NCBI RefSeq assembly: GCF_000213575.1
Contig: NZ_GL892004.1
Coordinates: 372,001-436,000, forward strand
Direction of reading: 5' to 3'
Length of the DNA stretch: 64,000 nt
DNA from: Dysgonomonas mossii DSM 22836
GTDB taxonomy: Bacteria > Bacteroidota > Bacteroidia > Bacteroidales > Dysgonomonadaceae
Every line of letters starts with the position of its first letter. Positions within the stretch are counted from its first letter, which is position 1. Positions 9,570 through 17,800 of this stretch are shown piece after piece. A program made the translations under genes and the position numbers. A model generated the notes under the pieces. That model searched no databases. It was not told the origin of the DNA and saw only the letters and a list, made by a program, of their open reading frames with translations.

Positions 9570-9751
9570 TATCAGATATTTGTGTGCTTTTTTGTGATTT
9601 GTTTTATTGTCACCTTTTGGGTAGGAAAATATAGAGATAAAGGGTAAAATAACGATTTCAGAAAAATATTACATAAAATCTGTAACCACATGAGACTATG
9701 TGTAGTCATATATTCGAAAACAGATTATTAACAACAAAAAATAGAAATATC

Positions 9752-10123
9752 ATGGGTGAATTAGTACCAATAATTGCAATTTTATGTGCAGTAGGATTGC
9801 CGGTCGTTTTAGGTGGAATGGTTCTTTTAAAACTTTTATCTTCGGATAAGAAAGTTCGTATGGAATTGGCGAAACAAGGGATTATACCTCCACCTGAAGT
9901 AAAAACAGCTCCGAACAAATACAGATCTCTTCGCAATGGTTTTCTGTGTGTCGGAATCGCTATCGGGTTGGCTTTAGGGGTTTTCATCGCACCAAACTTT
10001 GCTTTGTCTTTAGATTTTCAATATCTGGTAATAAGCAGTAGCGTGCTGTTGTTCCTTGGTCTTGCTTACGTTGTGTTTTACTTGGTGGTGAAAGACAAGA
10101 AAGAATTTGAAGACGCTGAATAA
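9752..10123 (+). CDS. DUF6249-like small membrane protein
   Basis: 123 aa from the ATG at 9752 (MGELVPII); an upstream in-frame ATG at 9698 adds a polar stretch that breaks the expected membrane-first layout, so the inner start is preferred. Three hydrophobic segments: residues about 4-27, 60-76 and 84-104. Between the first two is a charged loop with a pattern (KKVRMELAKQGIIPP) typical of DUF6249 proteins. The stop is 2 nt before an ECF sigma gene, implying translational coupling. Family members often precede sigma factors in Bacteroidetes; function unknown. Confidence 0.75.
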   Translation: MGELVPIIAILCAVGLPVVLGGMVLLKLLSSDKKVRMELAKQGIIPPPEVKTAPNKYRSLRNGFLCVGIAIGLALGVFIAPNFALSLDFQYLVISSSVLLFLGLAYVVFYLVVKDKKEFEDAE

Positions 10124-10125
10124 GG

Positions 10126-10683
10126 ATGGATGAAAAGCAACTTATACACAAAGTCCTGAAGGGAGATACGTCTGCCTTCGGGTATTTTGTAGACACATAT
10201 CAGGATATGGCTATAACTATAGCCTATCGTGTATGTGGTAACAGGCAGGATGCAGAAGATATTGTGCAGAATGCTTTTGTTAAGGCTTTTCATAATTTGC
10301 ATACATTTAGAGCTGACAGTAAGTTTTCGACTTGGTTCTACAGGATTGTTTATAATACGGCAATTACAGAAACCCGTAATACGGTTTACAATGCAGAGTT
10401 TGTTGATTATAAACAGATTGATTTGGATAATTCTTTCTCGGATTGGGATACAATGTCTCAGGTAGAGGATAACGAGAGGAAGGCTATTGTAAATGAGGCT
10501 ATGGATAAGATGCCTAGAGATGAAGGGCTTTTGCTCACATTATACTATTTGGAAGATAACTCGGTGAAAGAAATAGCACAAATAACCGGGCTGACAGATG
10601 TAAATGTGAAAGTGAAGATGCATAGGGCACGAAAGCGTTTCGCAGATATTCTGGAACAGATGATGCGGCACGAAACCTCTTAG
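10126..10683 (+). CDS. ECF-type RNA polymerase sigma factor
   Basis: 185 aa, the full ECF length. Region 2 spans about 18-85, with AYRVCGNRQDAEDIVQNAF and FSTWFYRIVYNTA; region 4 spans about 125-178, with KMPRDEGLLLTLYYLEDNSV and VNVKVKMHRARKRFAD as the DNA-contacting helix. It starts 2 nt after the DUF6249-like gene and ends 12 nt before a small membrane protein that is the likely anti-sigma factor. The regulon cannot be read from the sequence. Confidence 0.93.
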   Translation: MDEKQLIHKVLKGDTSAFGYFVDTYQDMAITIAYRVCGNRQDAEDIVQNAFVKAFHNLHTFRADSKFSTWFYRIVYNTAITETRNTVYNAEFVDYKQIDLDNSFSDWDTMSQVEDNERKAIVNEAMDKMPRDEGLLLTLYYLEDNSVKEIAQITGLTDVNVKVKMHRARKRFADILEQMMRHETS

Positions 10684-10695
10684 AGATATTAGAAT

Positions 10696-11097
10696 ATGGA
10701 ATTGATGAATAATAATAAAAAATATAAATACAACGATATGAATATGCAGGATGATAAAATAAGAGAGCTTCTTTCGGGCACTAGAATGAAAGCAAGCGAT
10801 AATCTTAAATACAGGATCATGCATCAGATAGAAGCCGAAAAAGCATTAATGCATGAGAAGGCTAAAGTGCAAAGCTCAAGCCCTTTCATCGGGAATATGT
10901 TTGCCATTTTTGGTGTGATGTATGCCCTGATTGCGATAGTTGCTTTAGTTGTCTATTTTGCAGCAGGGAAAGATGCTTTGCAGTCTGCCATGTTTTTTGC
11001 TCCTATATTGTTAATCGCTTCTGCTTGCGGCATGTTCGGATTTGTTTCGGTATATGACGATCGACGCAGGAGCAAGCATAAAGCTGTGAGTCGATAG
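10696..11097 (+). CDS. probable anti-sigma factor / small membrane protein
   Basis: 133 aa if the first ATG is used; in-frame ATGs at 10705 and 10738 are alternatives. A cytoplasmic N-terminus with DDKIRELLSGTRMKASDNLKY resembles the short sigma-binding segment of Bacteroidetes anti-sigma factors (small 'LxxxxxKAsdnLkyrIMhqI' pattern), followed by two membrane spans at about 71-91 and 98-117 and a basic tail. Assignment rests on the position after the sigma gene and on topology; no named domain is certain. Confidence 0.6.
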   Translation: MELMNNNKKYKYNDMNMQDDKIRELLSGTRMKASDNLKYRIMHQIEAEKALMHEKAKVQSSSPFIGNMFAIFGVMYALIAIVALVVYFAAGKDALQSAMFFAPILLIASACGMFGFVSVYDDRRRSKHKAVSR

Positions 11098-11122
11098 TAG
11101 CGACGGTGTGAGATATAAAAAT

Positions 11123-11148
11123 GGGCTTAAAGCATCTGCTCTAAGCCC
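11123..11148. terminator. bidirectional terminator between convergent units
   Basis: GGGCTTA/TAAGCCC stem, one mismatch, then AGC/GCT and an ATCT loop. The minus-strand side runs into ATTTTTATAT, so it best serves the minus-strand peptidase operon; it also closes the sigma operon. Confidence 0.75.
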
Positions 11149-11182
11149 TGTGTATATTTTAAATGGAGAAAGAAATCAGCGA

Positions 11183-12358
11183 TTAAAGTTCTATAATTTC
11201 TTCTTCCAGTATTGTCAATTTCTCAAGACCATCTAGAGTTACCAAGTATGTATTTTCAATACCTACAGCTCCTACCTCAGGAATCACAAATTTAGGTTCG
11301 AGGGCAAAAACAATGTTTGGCTCCAGCAGTTCTTTAGAACGAGGGGTTAATACGGGAGGCTCATTAATCTCCAATCCTACACCGTGACCAACAAATTTAG
11401 CTTGCTGCTTTGTTCCCATAAAGTAAGGTTCCAGATTGTTCTTAACCACCGCTTCCATCGCGATATTGTATAACTCGGCGCAGCTTACGCCGGGCTTTGC
11501 GATGTCCATTACCTTATTGCTGATTTCTATAGAGACCTGATGTGCACGATAAGCCAGATCGAGAGTCTTGCCTACAGAGAACACACGGGTCATGTCTGTC
11601 ATCCATGGGGTATAGTTTCCGGCCATATCTACCATAATGGTATTCCCTTTCTTTATCTTTTGACCCGACGCACCTAAAGGTAAAATGGGGCTTGTTCCGG
11701 CTCCGCCAAGAGCAAAGTCGAAAGGAGATGGAGCTTCTGCATTTTCTCCTGTAAGAAGGCTACCCATGTAGATATCCATGTTTCCTCCGTAGCTGCGAAA
11801 AAGTCCTAATGATCCATGCAGACGCATCAGACGTTCTATTTCTATCTGAAACTCTATGTCCGTCATGCCGTCTTTATAAACAGAAGGGATCATCTTGTAA
11901 ACGGCTTCATGATTGCGGGCACAAAGCCTTACTTGCTCCAACTCGAACTCGGTTTTTACACTGCGTACTTTACGCATCAGGGTAGATGCATTGGCAGCTT
12001 CCTTCAGCCCGAATGTATTGAGTAAACGGCTGCATTCACCGAAGGAAATCACATCTGTTTCAATCAAGACGGATTGAGGAATGGAGTGTCCGAGATTCTT
12101 TAGCTCATCAGTTATCTGTTCGGGTTTGCGGATATAGATCGTATTATCGAAACTGACATCTTCGGGGCGCTTTACGAAATGTACCGGTTGTCCTTCTATC
12201 GGTAAATAGTAGTAACCATTATATACCATTCCGGTCATGTAGAATACATTTACGGCAGTAGTCAATATACAGCCTTCAATATTCATCGACTGCATGGCAC
12301 TTTGCAAGCGTTGTTGACGAATCAGTAAGTCTTTCGATAATTCTTCCTTATAGCTCAT
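11183..12358 (-). CDS. M24-family metallopeptidase (Xaa-Pro dipeptidase type)
   Basis: 391 aa. Creatinase-like N-terminal domain (about 1-130) and pita-bread M24 domain (about 135-391). Metal-site blocks are visible: MVDMAGNYTPWMTDMTRVF with two Asp, GHGVGLEINEPP with the His, FALEPKF with a Glu and VGIENTYLVT with the last Glu. Prolidase or aminopeptidase P activity is expected. It overlaps the upstream nadD by 11 nt and is the last gene of the yicC-gmk-nadD operon. Confidence 0.9.
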   Translation of the reverse strand: MSYKEELSKDLLIRQQRLQSAMQSMNIEGCILTTAVNVFYMTGMVYNGYYYLPIEGQPVHFVKRPEDVSFDNTIYIRKPEQITDELKNLGHSIPQSVLIETDVISFGECSRLLNTFGLKEAANASTLMRKVRSVKTEFELEQVRLCARNHEAVYKMIPSVYKDGMTDIEFQIEIERLMRLHGSLGLFRSYGGNMDIYMGSLLTGENAEAPSPFDFALGGAGTSPILPLGASGQKIKKGNTIMVDMAGNYTPWMTDMTRVFSVGKTLDLAYRAHQVSIEISNKVMDIAKPGVSCAELYNIAMEAVVKNNLEPYFMGTKQQAKFVGHGVGLEINEPPVLTPRSKELLEPNIVFALEPKFVIPEVGAVGIENTYLVTLDGLEKLTILEEEIIEL

Positions 12359-12941
12359 TTTTATAGTGTTTATATAGTCCTTTCTCTATTATATAATCAT
12401 ATACGTTTTCGGTAAGAAAAGGACGCATATTCTTACCTGCCTCTATGCCCTCACGTATGAAGGTTGATGATACTTCTATGATTGGCGAGTCTAAGGTTTC
12501 TACCCTTTGCTTTAATCTATCGGGTATTTTTATTCGAAAGCCTAAGCGAGGATATATCTTAAGTTTATAATTCTCGAGAATCTTATCCGTTTCATGCCAG
12601 CTTTCGAAGATAGCCCAATTGTCAGCACCAATAACGAGTGTGAAGTCATGCTCGGGGTACTTTACTTTCAAAGCATCCAGCGTATTGATCGTATATGATG
12701 GTTTGGGTAGATCGAATTCAAAGTCGCTCGCCTTTATTTTGGGATATCCCTCCAGGGCCAGCTTCGTCATTTCTAAGCGTACATATTTATCCGAGAGCTC
12801 ATCTACCGATTTTAGAGGGTTGAGAGGGCTTACCAGTAGCCAGACTTCTTCTATATCGGTATATTCTACAATGTAGTTTGCCAGAATAAGATGTCCTACG
12901 TGAATAGGGTTGAATGAGCCGGAGAATATGCCTATCTTCAT
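12348..12941 (-). CDS. nadD: nicotinate-nucleotide adenylyltransferase
   Basis: 197 aa. Forms deamido-NAD from nicotinate mononucleotide and ATP. The nucleotidyltransferase motif GSFNPIHVGHLILAN is at residues 8-22 and the C-terminal ISSTFIREG-type motif appears as VSSTFIREG near 158-166. Length is normal. It overlaps gmk by 4 nt upstream and the M24 gene by 11 nt downstream, so the operon is translationally coupled. Confidence 0.95.
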   Translation of the reverse strand: MKIGIFSGSFNPIHVGHLILANYIVEYTDIEEVWLLVSPLNPLKSVDELSDKYVRLEMTKLALEGYPKIKASDFEFDLPKPSYTINTLDALKVKYPEHDFTLVIGADNWAIFESWHETDKILENYKLKIYPRLGFRIKIPDRLKQRVETLDSPIIEVSSTFIREGIEAGKNMRPFLTENVYDYIIEKGLYKHYKNEL

Positions 12942-13501
12942 GTTGCAAGAAATTCTTTTACCACTTGTAATGCTTTTGCTTTTGCCTCTTCCAGATTGTC
13001 ATTCTTGATAATAACATCAAACTCAGAAGCGAAGGTCATTTCATATTCTGCTTTTGCCACCCTTGCTTCTATTATCTCGGGAGAATCCGTTCCTCTGCTT
13101 ATCAGTCGGTTGCGTAATTCACTGATGGACGGCGGTTCTACAAATATAGACAGCGCCTTATCTCCGTAGTATTTCTTTATGTTGCATCCTCCTACCACAT
13201 CGACATCGAAGATTACATTGCCGCCATTATCAAAGATTCTTTGGACTTCGGCTTTTAGCGTTCCATAGAATTTATCTTTGTATACTTCTTCGTATTCAAG
13301 GAATTCGTTATTCTCAATTTTCTGACGAAACTCTTCGGGTGTATGAAAGTAATATTCTACTCCATGTTTTTCTTCTCCGCGAGGCAAACGGCTTGTGGCC
13401 GAGATAGAGAACCGGAGGTTTAGATTTTGCGAAAGCAAGTAGTTTACAATAGTTGATTTGCCTGCACCCGAAGGAGCTGAAAAGATGATTAATTTGCCCA
13501 T
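12938..13501 (-). CDS. gmk: guanylate kinase
   Basis: 187 aa. Phosphorylates GMP to GDP. P-loop at residues 8-16 (SAPSGAGKS), GMP-binding segment with SATSRLPRGEEKHGVEYYF and EYEEVYKDKFYGT, and lid region with RLISRGTDSPEIIEAR. Full length. It begins 15 nt after the YicC-family gene; the yicC-gmk pairing is very common across bacteria. Confidence 0.96.
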   Translation of the reverse strand: MGKLIIFSAPSGAGKSTIVNYLLSQNLNLRFSISATSRLPRGEEKHGVEYYFHTPEEFRQKIENNEFLEYEEVYKDKFYGTLKAEVQRIFDNGGNVIFDVDVVGGCNIKKYYGDKALSIFVEPPSISELRNRLISRGTDSPEIIEARVAKAEYEMTFASEFDVIIKNDNLEEAKAKALQVVKEFLAT

Positions 13502-13516
13502 TCTATCGCTTATTCC

Positions 13517-14389
13517 TTACAATACGTTCAACACCTGCTCTTTAATTTGTTCGAGCTCATCTTTCATTTTTACAACAACCTGCTGCATTTCGGCATGGTT
13601 CGATTTTGAGCCCATCGTATTTACTTCACGCCCTATTTCCTGAGCTATAAAACCGAGCTTTTTACCTTGTCCTGATCCTGATGTCATTGTTTCCAGAAAA
13701 TATTTAAGGTGGTTGTTCAAACGGTTCTTTTCTTCGTTTATATCAAGCTTTTCGATATAATAAATCATCTCCTGTTCGAAACGATTCTTATCATAATCGA
13801 AATCCTCTATTTTCTTTAGGGCTTCTGAGATACGACCTTTTATTTTGTCTACACGTTCGGCTTCGAAGGGCTCTATATCTGTCAGAAGAGTTTTTATGTT
13901 AGATATTTTTTCTTCAAATAGCTTCTGAAGCATTGCACCTTCCTGCTTGCGGAAAGCATGTAACTGATCAATTGCTTCACCGATTACATTCGATACCATA
14001 AGCCATTCTTCTTCGTCTACTTCCTGCGCTTCATACTTCAACACATCCGGTAAACGTAGCAGCACCTGGAACCAGTCTTGAGGAACAGCAACCCCTAACT
14101 TTTCGCAAGATTCTTTGATCTGATTATAATATCCTTCTATGATACTTTGATTGATCTGTGTAGCGGTTTCGCTGCCTATGTTTTCTATATATATTAGAAA
14201 ATCTACCTTTCCTCGCTCTAGTTGGCGAGATAGCAGATTGCGGATTTCCATTTCGTGCTCCTTATACAGATTTGGTAAACGTACCGATAAGTCGAGTTGT
14301 TTACTATTTAAGGATTTTACTTCAACAGTAATTTTCCTTTTATGAAGTTCAGCAGTTGATTTGCCAAAACCAGTCATTGATTGTATCAT
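13517..14389 (-). CDS. YicC-family endoribonuclease-like protein
   Basis: 290 aa from the ATG at 14389, chosen because the family begins MIQSMTGFGKS; a longer frame to 14425 would cross the predicted promoter. N-terminal YicC domain, with VEVKSLNSKQLDLSVRLP, and C-terminal DUF1732, with GKKLGFIAQEIGREVNTMGSK near the end. E. coli YicC has been reported as a ribonuclease, so RNA turnover is plausible. First gene of the minus-strand operon with gmk, nadD and the M24 peptidase. Confidence 0.92.
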   Translation of the reverse strand: MIQSMTGFGKSTAELHKRKITVEVKSLNSKQLDLSVRLPNLYKEHEMEIRNLLSRQLERGKVDFLIYIENIGSETATQINQSIIEGYYNQIKESCEKLGVAVPQDWFQVLLRLPDVLKYEAQEVDEEEWLMVSNVIGEAIDQLHAFRKQEGAMLQKLFEEKISNIKTLLTDIEPFEAERVDKIKGRISEALKKIEDFDYDKNRFEQEMIYYIEKLDINEEKNRLNNHLKYFLETMTSGSGQGKKLGFIAQEIGREVNTMGSKSNHAEMQQVVVKMKDELEQIKEQVLNVL

Positions 14390-14412
14390 GCTGTAATTTT
14401 TAATTTTAGGTA

Positions 14413-14446
14413 CAAAAATACACAAATTATTACGTGAGAAGTCAAC
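14413..14446 (-). promoter_or_regulatory. promoter of the yicC-gmk-nadD operon
   Basis: On the minus strand TATTTTTG (14413-14420) fits TAnnTTTG, with GTTG (14443-14446) 22 nt upstream as a -33-like element. The predicted start of transcription falls shortly before the ATG at 14389. Confidence 0.45.
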
Positions 14447-14523
14447 TTTAGCTAATTAAACTACGTTATTCATCCGTAAACTTTTATTTTTGTATATTGT
14501 TCAAATATAAAATGACATATACA

Positions 14524-14883
14524 ATGACAACAACACTCTTTTTACAATACCCTAAATGCAGTACTTGCCAAAAAGCCGCTAAATGGCTTAAAGAAAATAA
14601 TGTAGAAGTAAACAACAGAGACATTACCAAAGAAAACCCGTCGAAGGCAGAATTGTCTGAATGGATAAAGAAAAGCGGACTTCCTATTTCCAGATTTTTT
14701 AATACTTCGGGGAGAATCTATAAAGAGAATAATCTCAAAGAGAAGGTGAAATCAGCATCGCAAGAAGAATTAATAGATATACTATCTTCTGACGGAATGG
14801 TAGTAAAACGTCCGATTGTAGTAGGAAAAGATTTTGTTCTGGTAGGATTTAATGAAGAAGAATGGATTCAGAAGCTGAAATGA
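14524..14883 (+). CDS. ArsC/Spx-family thioredoxin-fold protein
   Basis: About 119 aa from the ATG at 14524 (MTTTLFLQYP); an ATG at 14512 is also possible. The QYPKCSTCQKAAKWL segment carries a CxxC (family: ArsC has Cys only, Spx/MgsR have CxxC), and RPIVVGKDFVLVGFNEEEW is the conserved C-terminal block. This is the Spx/MgsR/YffB-like branch, so the 'arsenate reductase' label common in databases need not mean arsenate reduction; redox sensing is an equal option. It lies 7 nt upstream of the TamB-like gene. A TATTTTTG -7 element at 14485-14492 may drive both. Confidence 0.85.
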   Translation: MTTTLFLQYPKCSTCQKAAKWLKENNVEVNNRDITKENPSKAELSEWIKKSGLPISRFFNTSGRIYKENNLKEKVKSASQEELIDILSSDGMVVKRPIVVGKDFVLVGFNEEEWIQKLK

Positions 14884-14890
14884 AATAAGT

Positions 14891-17800
14891 ATGGAGGAAA
14901 TAGATCAGAATACTCATATACACGAAGAATTACCAAAGAAGAAAAGCTTGATAAAGAAGTTTTTCAAAGTTTTGATGTATATAGTTCTATCGCTGATAGG
15001 TCTTAATATTCTTCTTTATGTACTTCTTTCTATTCCTTTTGTTCAGCAGAAAGTTGCTAACTATGCGGTAGATATTCTAAAAAATACACTCAAAACAGAA
15101 GTTTCCATCGATGAAGTTCGTCTTAGCCTTTTCAATCATGCAACCCTAAATGGCATATATATAGAAGATCAGGCAAAAGACACATTGCTCTATGCCAAAC
15201 ATTTGGATGTAAAACTAAGTCCGTGGCAATTAATTAAGAGTAATACACTAGCCATTACAAGTATAAGCCTCGATGATTTTCTTATCAACGTTAATAAAAA
15301 GGATAGTGTTAGCGATTTCAATTTTCAGTTTATTATAGATGCTTTTTCCGGAGATACGGTTAAAACGGATACAACAAAAAGCACACTGAAAATTGTCATC
15401 ACAGATGTTGATATAAGAAATGGCAGACTGAATTATGATGTTCTTTCGGACTCGGTAACGCCTCACCTATTCAATGCTTCTCATATCTCATTATACGATC
15501 TGAATATTAATCTCGACCTGAATTCTATTGACCCCGATAAATTGGATATTGCTTTAAATAATCTATCGGCGAAAGAAACGACCGGTCTTGAAATCAAAAC
15601 GCTGGAGGGACAACTTTATTCGGATAAATCGCAACTTTGGGTAGATAATCTATCTTTAAACCTCCCTAATTCGCATCTCAGAACCGATAAAGTGCGATAT
15701 AACTTATCCTCTTCCGAATTTGAAGTACAAACTGAGAGTACAGAGATATCTCCGATCGACTTATTATCCTTTCTTCCTCAATTAAAGTTTCTGAAAAATA
15801 ATATTATTCTATCTACGAGTATTAAGGGAACATTACCCGCCGTAAATATCGAAAATATAAATATTGCTTATGGCAATGAGGCATTATTAGCAGCAAAGGC
15901 TTCAATCTCAAATTACGAGAGATATGGAAGTGCTGATATTTTCCTTTCGATCGATAAATTCAAGGCTTCCTCCTCGGCTGTCACCTCTTTTGCGAGAGTT
16001 GGAGATTCTACTTTTATAGCTCCTGATATATTCAGAGAGCTTGGAGATCTATACCTGAAAGGAAATATAAAGGGACAATTAAGCAAGTTTAAGCTGGATG
16101 CTGAGGCTTGGTGTCGTCAGGGAGCTATCACGGCGAAGGCAAGCGGAGGGGCAGATAGTATATTTTCACGCTTCAATGTTGCGGCAACATTAAACACTCA
16201 GAACTTCAATCTAGGCAAATTGCTGGGAGATACTTTGGGGTTGAAGCGTTTATCCGCTAAGATAGATGTGAGAGCAAGACAGGCAGAAAAAGGACCACTG
16301 ATAGCACAGCTACAAGGGGAAATTGCATCTATAGAGTACGGAAAAGATACTTATCGAAATATTCCTTTCGATGCATACTATAATGCGGCAGAAATGGGAG
16401 CATCGGCAAATGTAAATTCTCCGATTGGAAAAGTATATGCAAAGGCAAGTATGACTCAGGCACGAGTGCCCGACATTAATCTGAGATTGAAAGTAGATAC
16501 ACTACATATCGATCGTTTCTATAAAGATGAAAACTGGGTTAATCCACGTTTATCTCTTGTGTTGGAAGGGAATGTGAAAGGGTTGGATATAGATCAGATG
16601 GAAGGAAAGGCTGTAATTGACAGTCTAAATCTCTATGATGCTAATTTTAATTTCAAGCCCGGGAAGTTTACATTAGAAATGGGTAAAAGAACAGAAAATG
16701 ATAAGTTTATAAAACTTACTTCTTCTCTTCTTACCGCTAATATTGATGGGCAATATAAATTCACATCTCTTTCGGACGAATTTTCTGAATTGATGAATAA
16801 GTATCTTCCGGCAGTTTTCCCAAAAGTAAAAAGGGTAAAAAAAGATCAGAATAATTTCACTTTCAATCTAACAGCAAATAATACCGAAGAGCTGGGTCGA
16901 ATATTATCACTCCCTGTCGATATTATCGAACCTGCAAGTATAAGCGGGAGGATAAATACAATAGATAATGTAATCACTGCAAAAGGAAATATTCCATATC
17001 TCAAATTTGGAGAATATGATATAAAAAGTACGACTGTTGAGGTGGTAAATCTTGACTCTGCTTTTAATATTTCGGCCGGAAGTGATATTCTTATGCAAAA
17101 AGGTTTGTATTCATTAGCCTTAAATGTCAGAGGTGCAAATAATGTGATGCGTTCTGTGGTCAATGTAATGAGTAATAAAACGGATATAGATATTGGGGGA
17201 AAAGTAGATGTATTAGCACAGTTTAGCAGAGACGAGAAGAATGAATTACTCTCTTACCTGAAGGTTAGCCCGTCTGATATAATGATAGATAAGCTTGCTC
17301 TAAATCTACTTCCGGCAGAAGTCTGGAACAAAGGAGAGCGTACCGAAGTTCACAATTTGGGAATAGGCGTCAACAAGAAAAAATACATCGGGTTAAACGG
17401 AGTTATTTCCAGAGAAGTAGGCGATAGCTTGAATATTGACTTCAACCATGCTGAGATAGGGGAATTGTTAGAAGCATTTGATGTAAAGAATATCAGGGGA
17501 TGTATACATGGAAATGTGCTGATGACAAAAATGCTTGATCAACCTGAACTCTATACCCGCAATCTGGAAATAGGAGACATTGTAATATTCGCAGATACAT
17601 TGGGAACAATGACTGTAGATAGCCATTGGAGTGATAGCTACGGAGGGGTAAGGTTAGATGCTATATTGGAAAAAGGAGATAAAACTTTTGCAGAGGTAGA
17701 CGGTACAGTGTATACCAATCAGGATTCTCTCGATTTGCAGGTCAGAATGCAGCAAATGCCACTCAGGTGGATGCAGCCTTTTGTTGCCGATATGCTAAAC

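Larger units (their letters stand above)
9392..9751 (+). other. gene-free AT-rich stretch with TGTCAC repeats and an inverted repeat
   Basis: No credible gene. It holds AAAGTGACA at 9491-9499, the tandem TGTCAC motifs at 9516-9541 (a 26-mer found again at 46200), a further TTGTCACCTTTT near 9607-9618, and an 11-bp inverted repeat ACAAAACATAT (9503-9513)/ATATGTTTTGT (9559-9569) flanking the 26-mer. The clustering suggests protein-binding sites or the remnant of a mobile-element control region; neither is proven. The leader of the sigma operon that follows also lies here. Confidence 0.6.

Noticed and set aside
9503-9618. CRISPR array or plasmid iteron origin at the TGTCAC cluster
   Set aside because: Copies are few, irregularly spaced and have no equal-length spacers, and no cas or rep gene is near.
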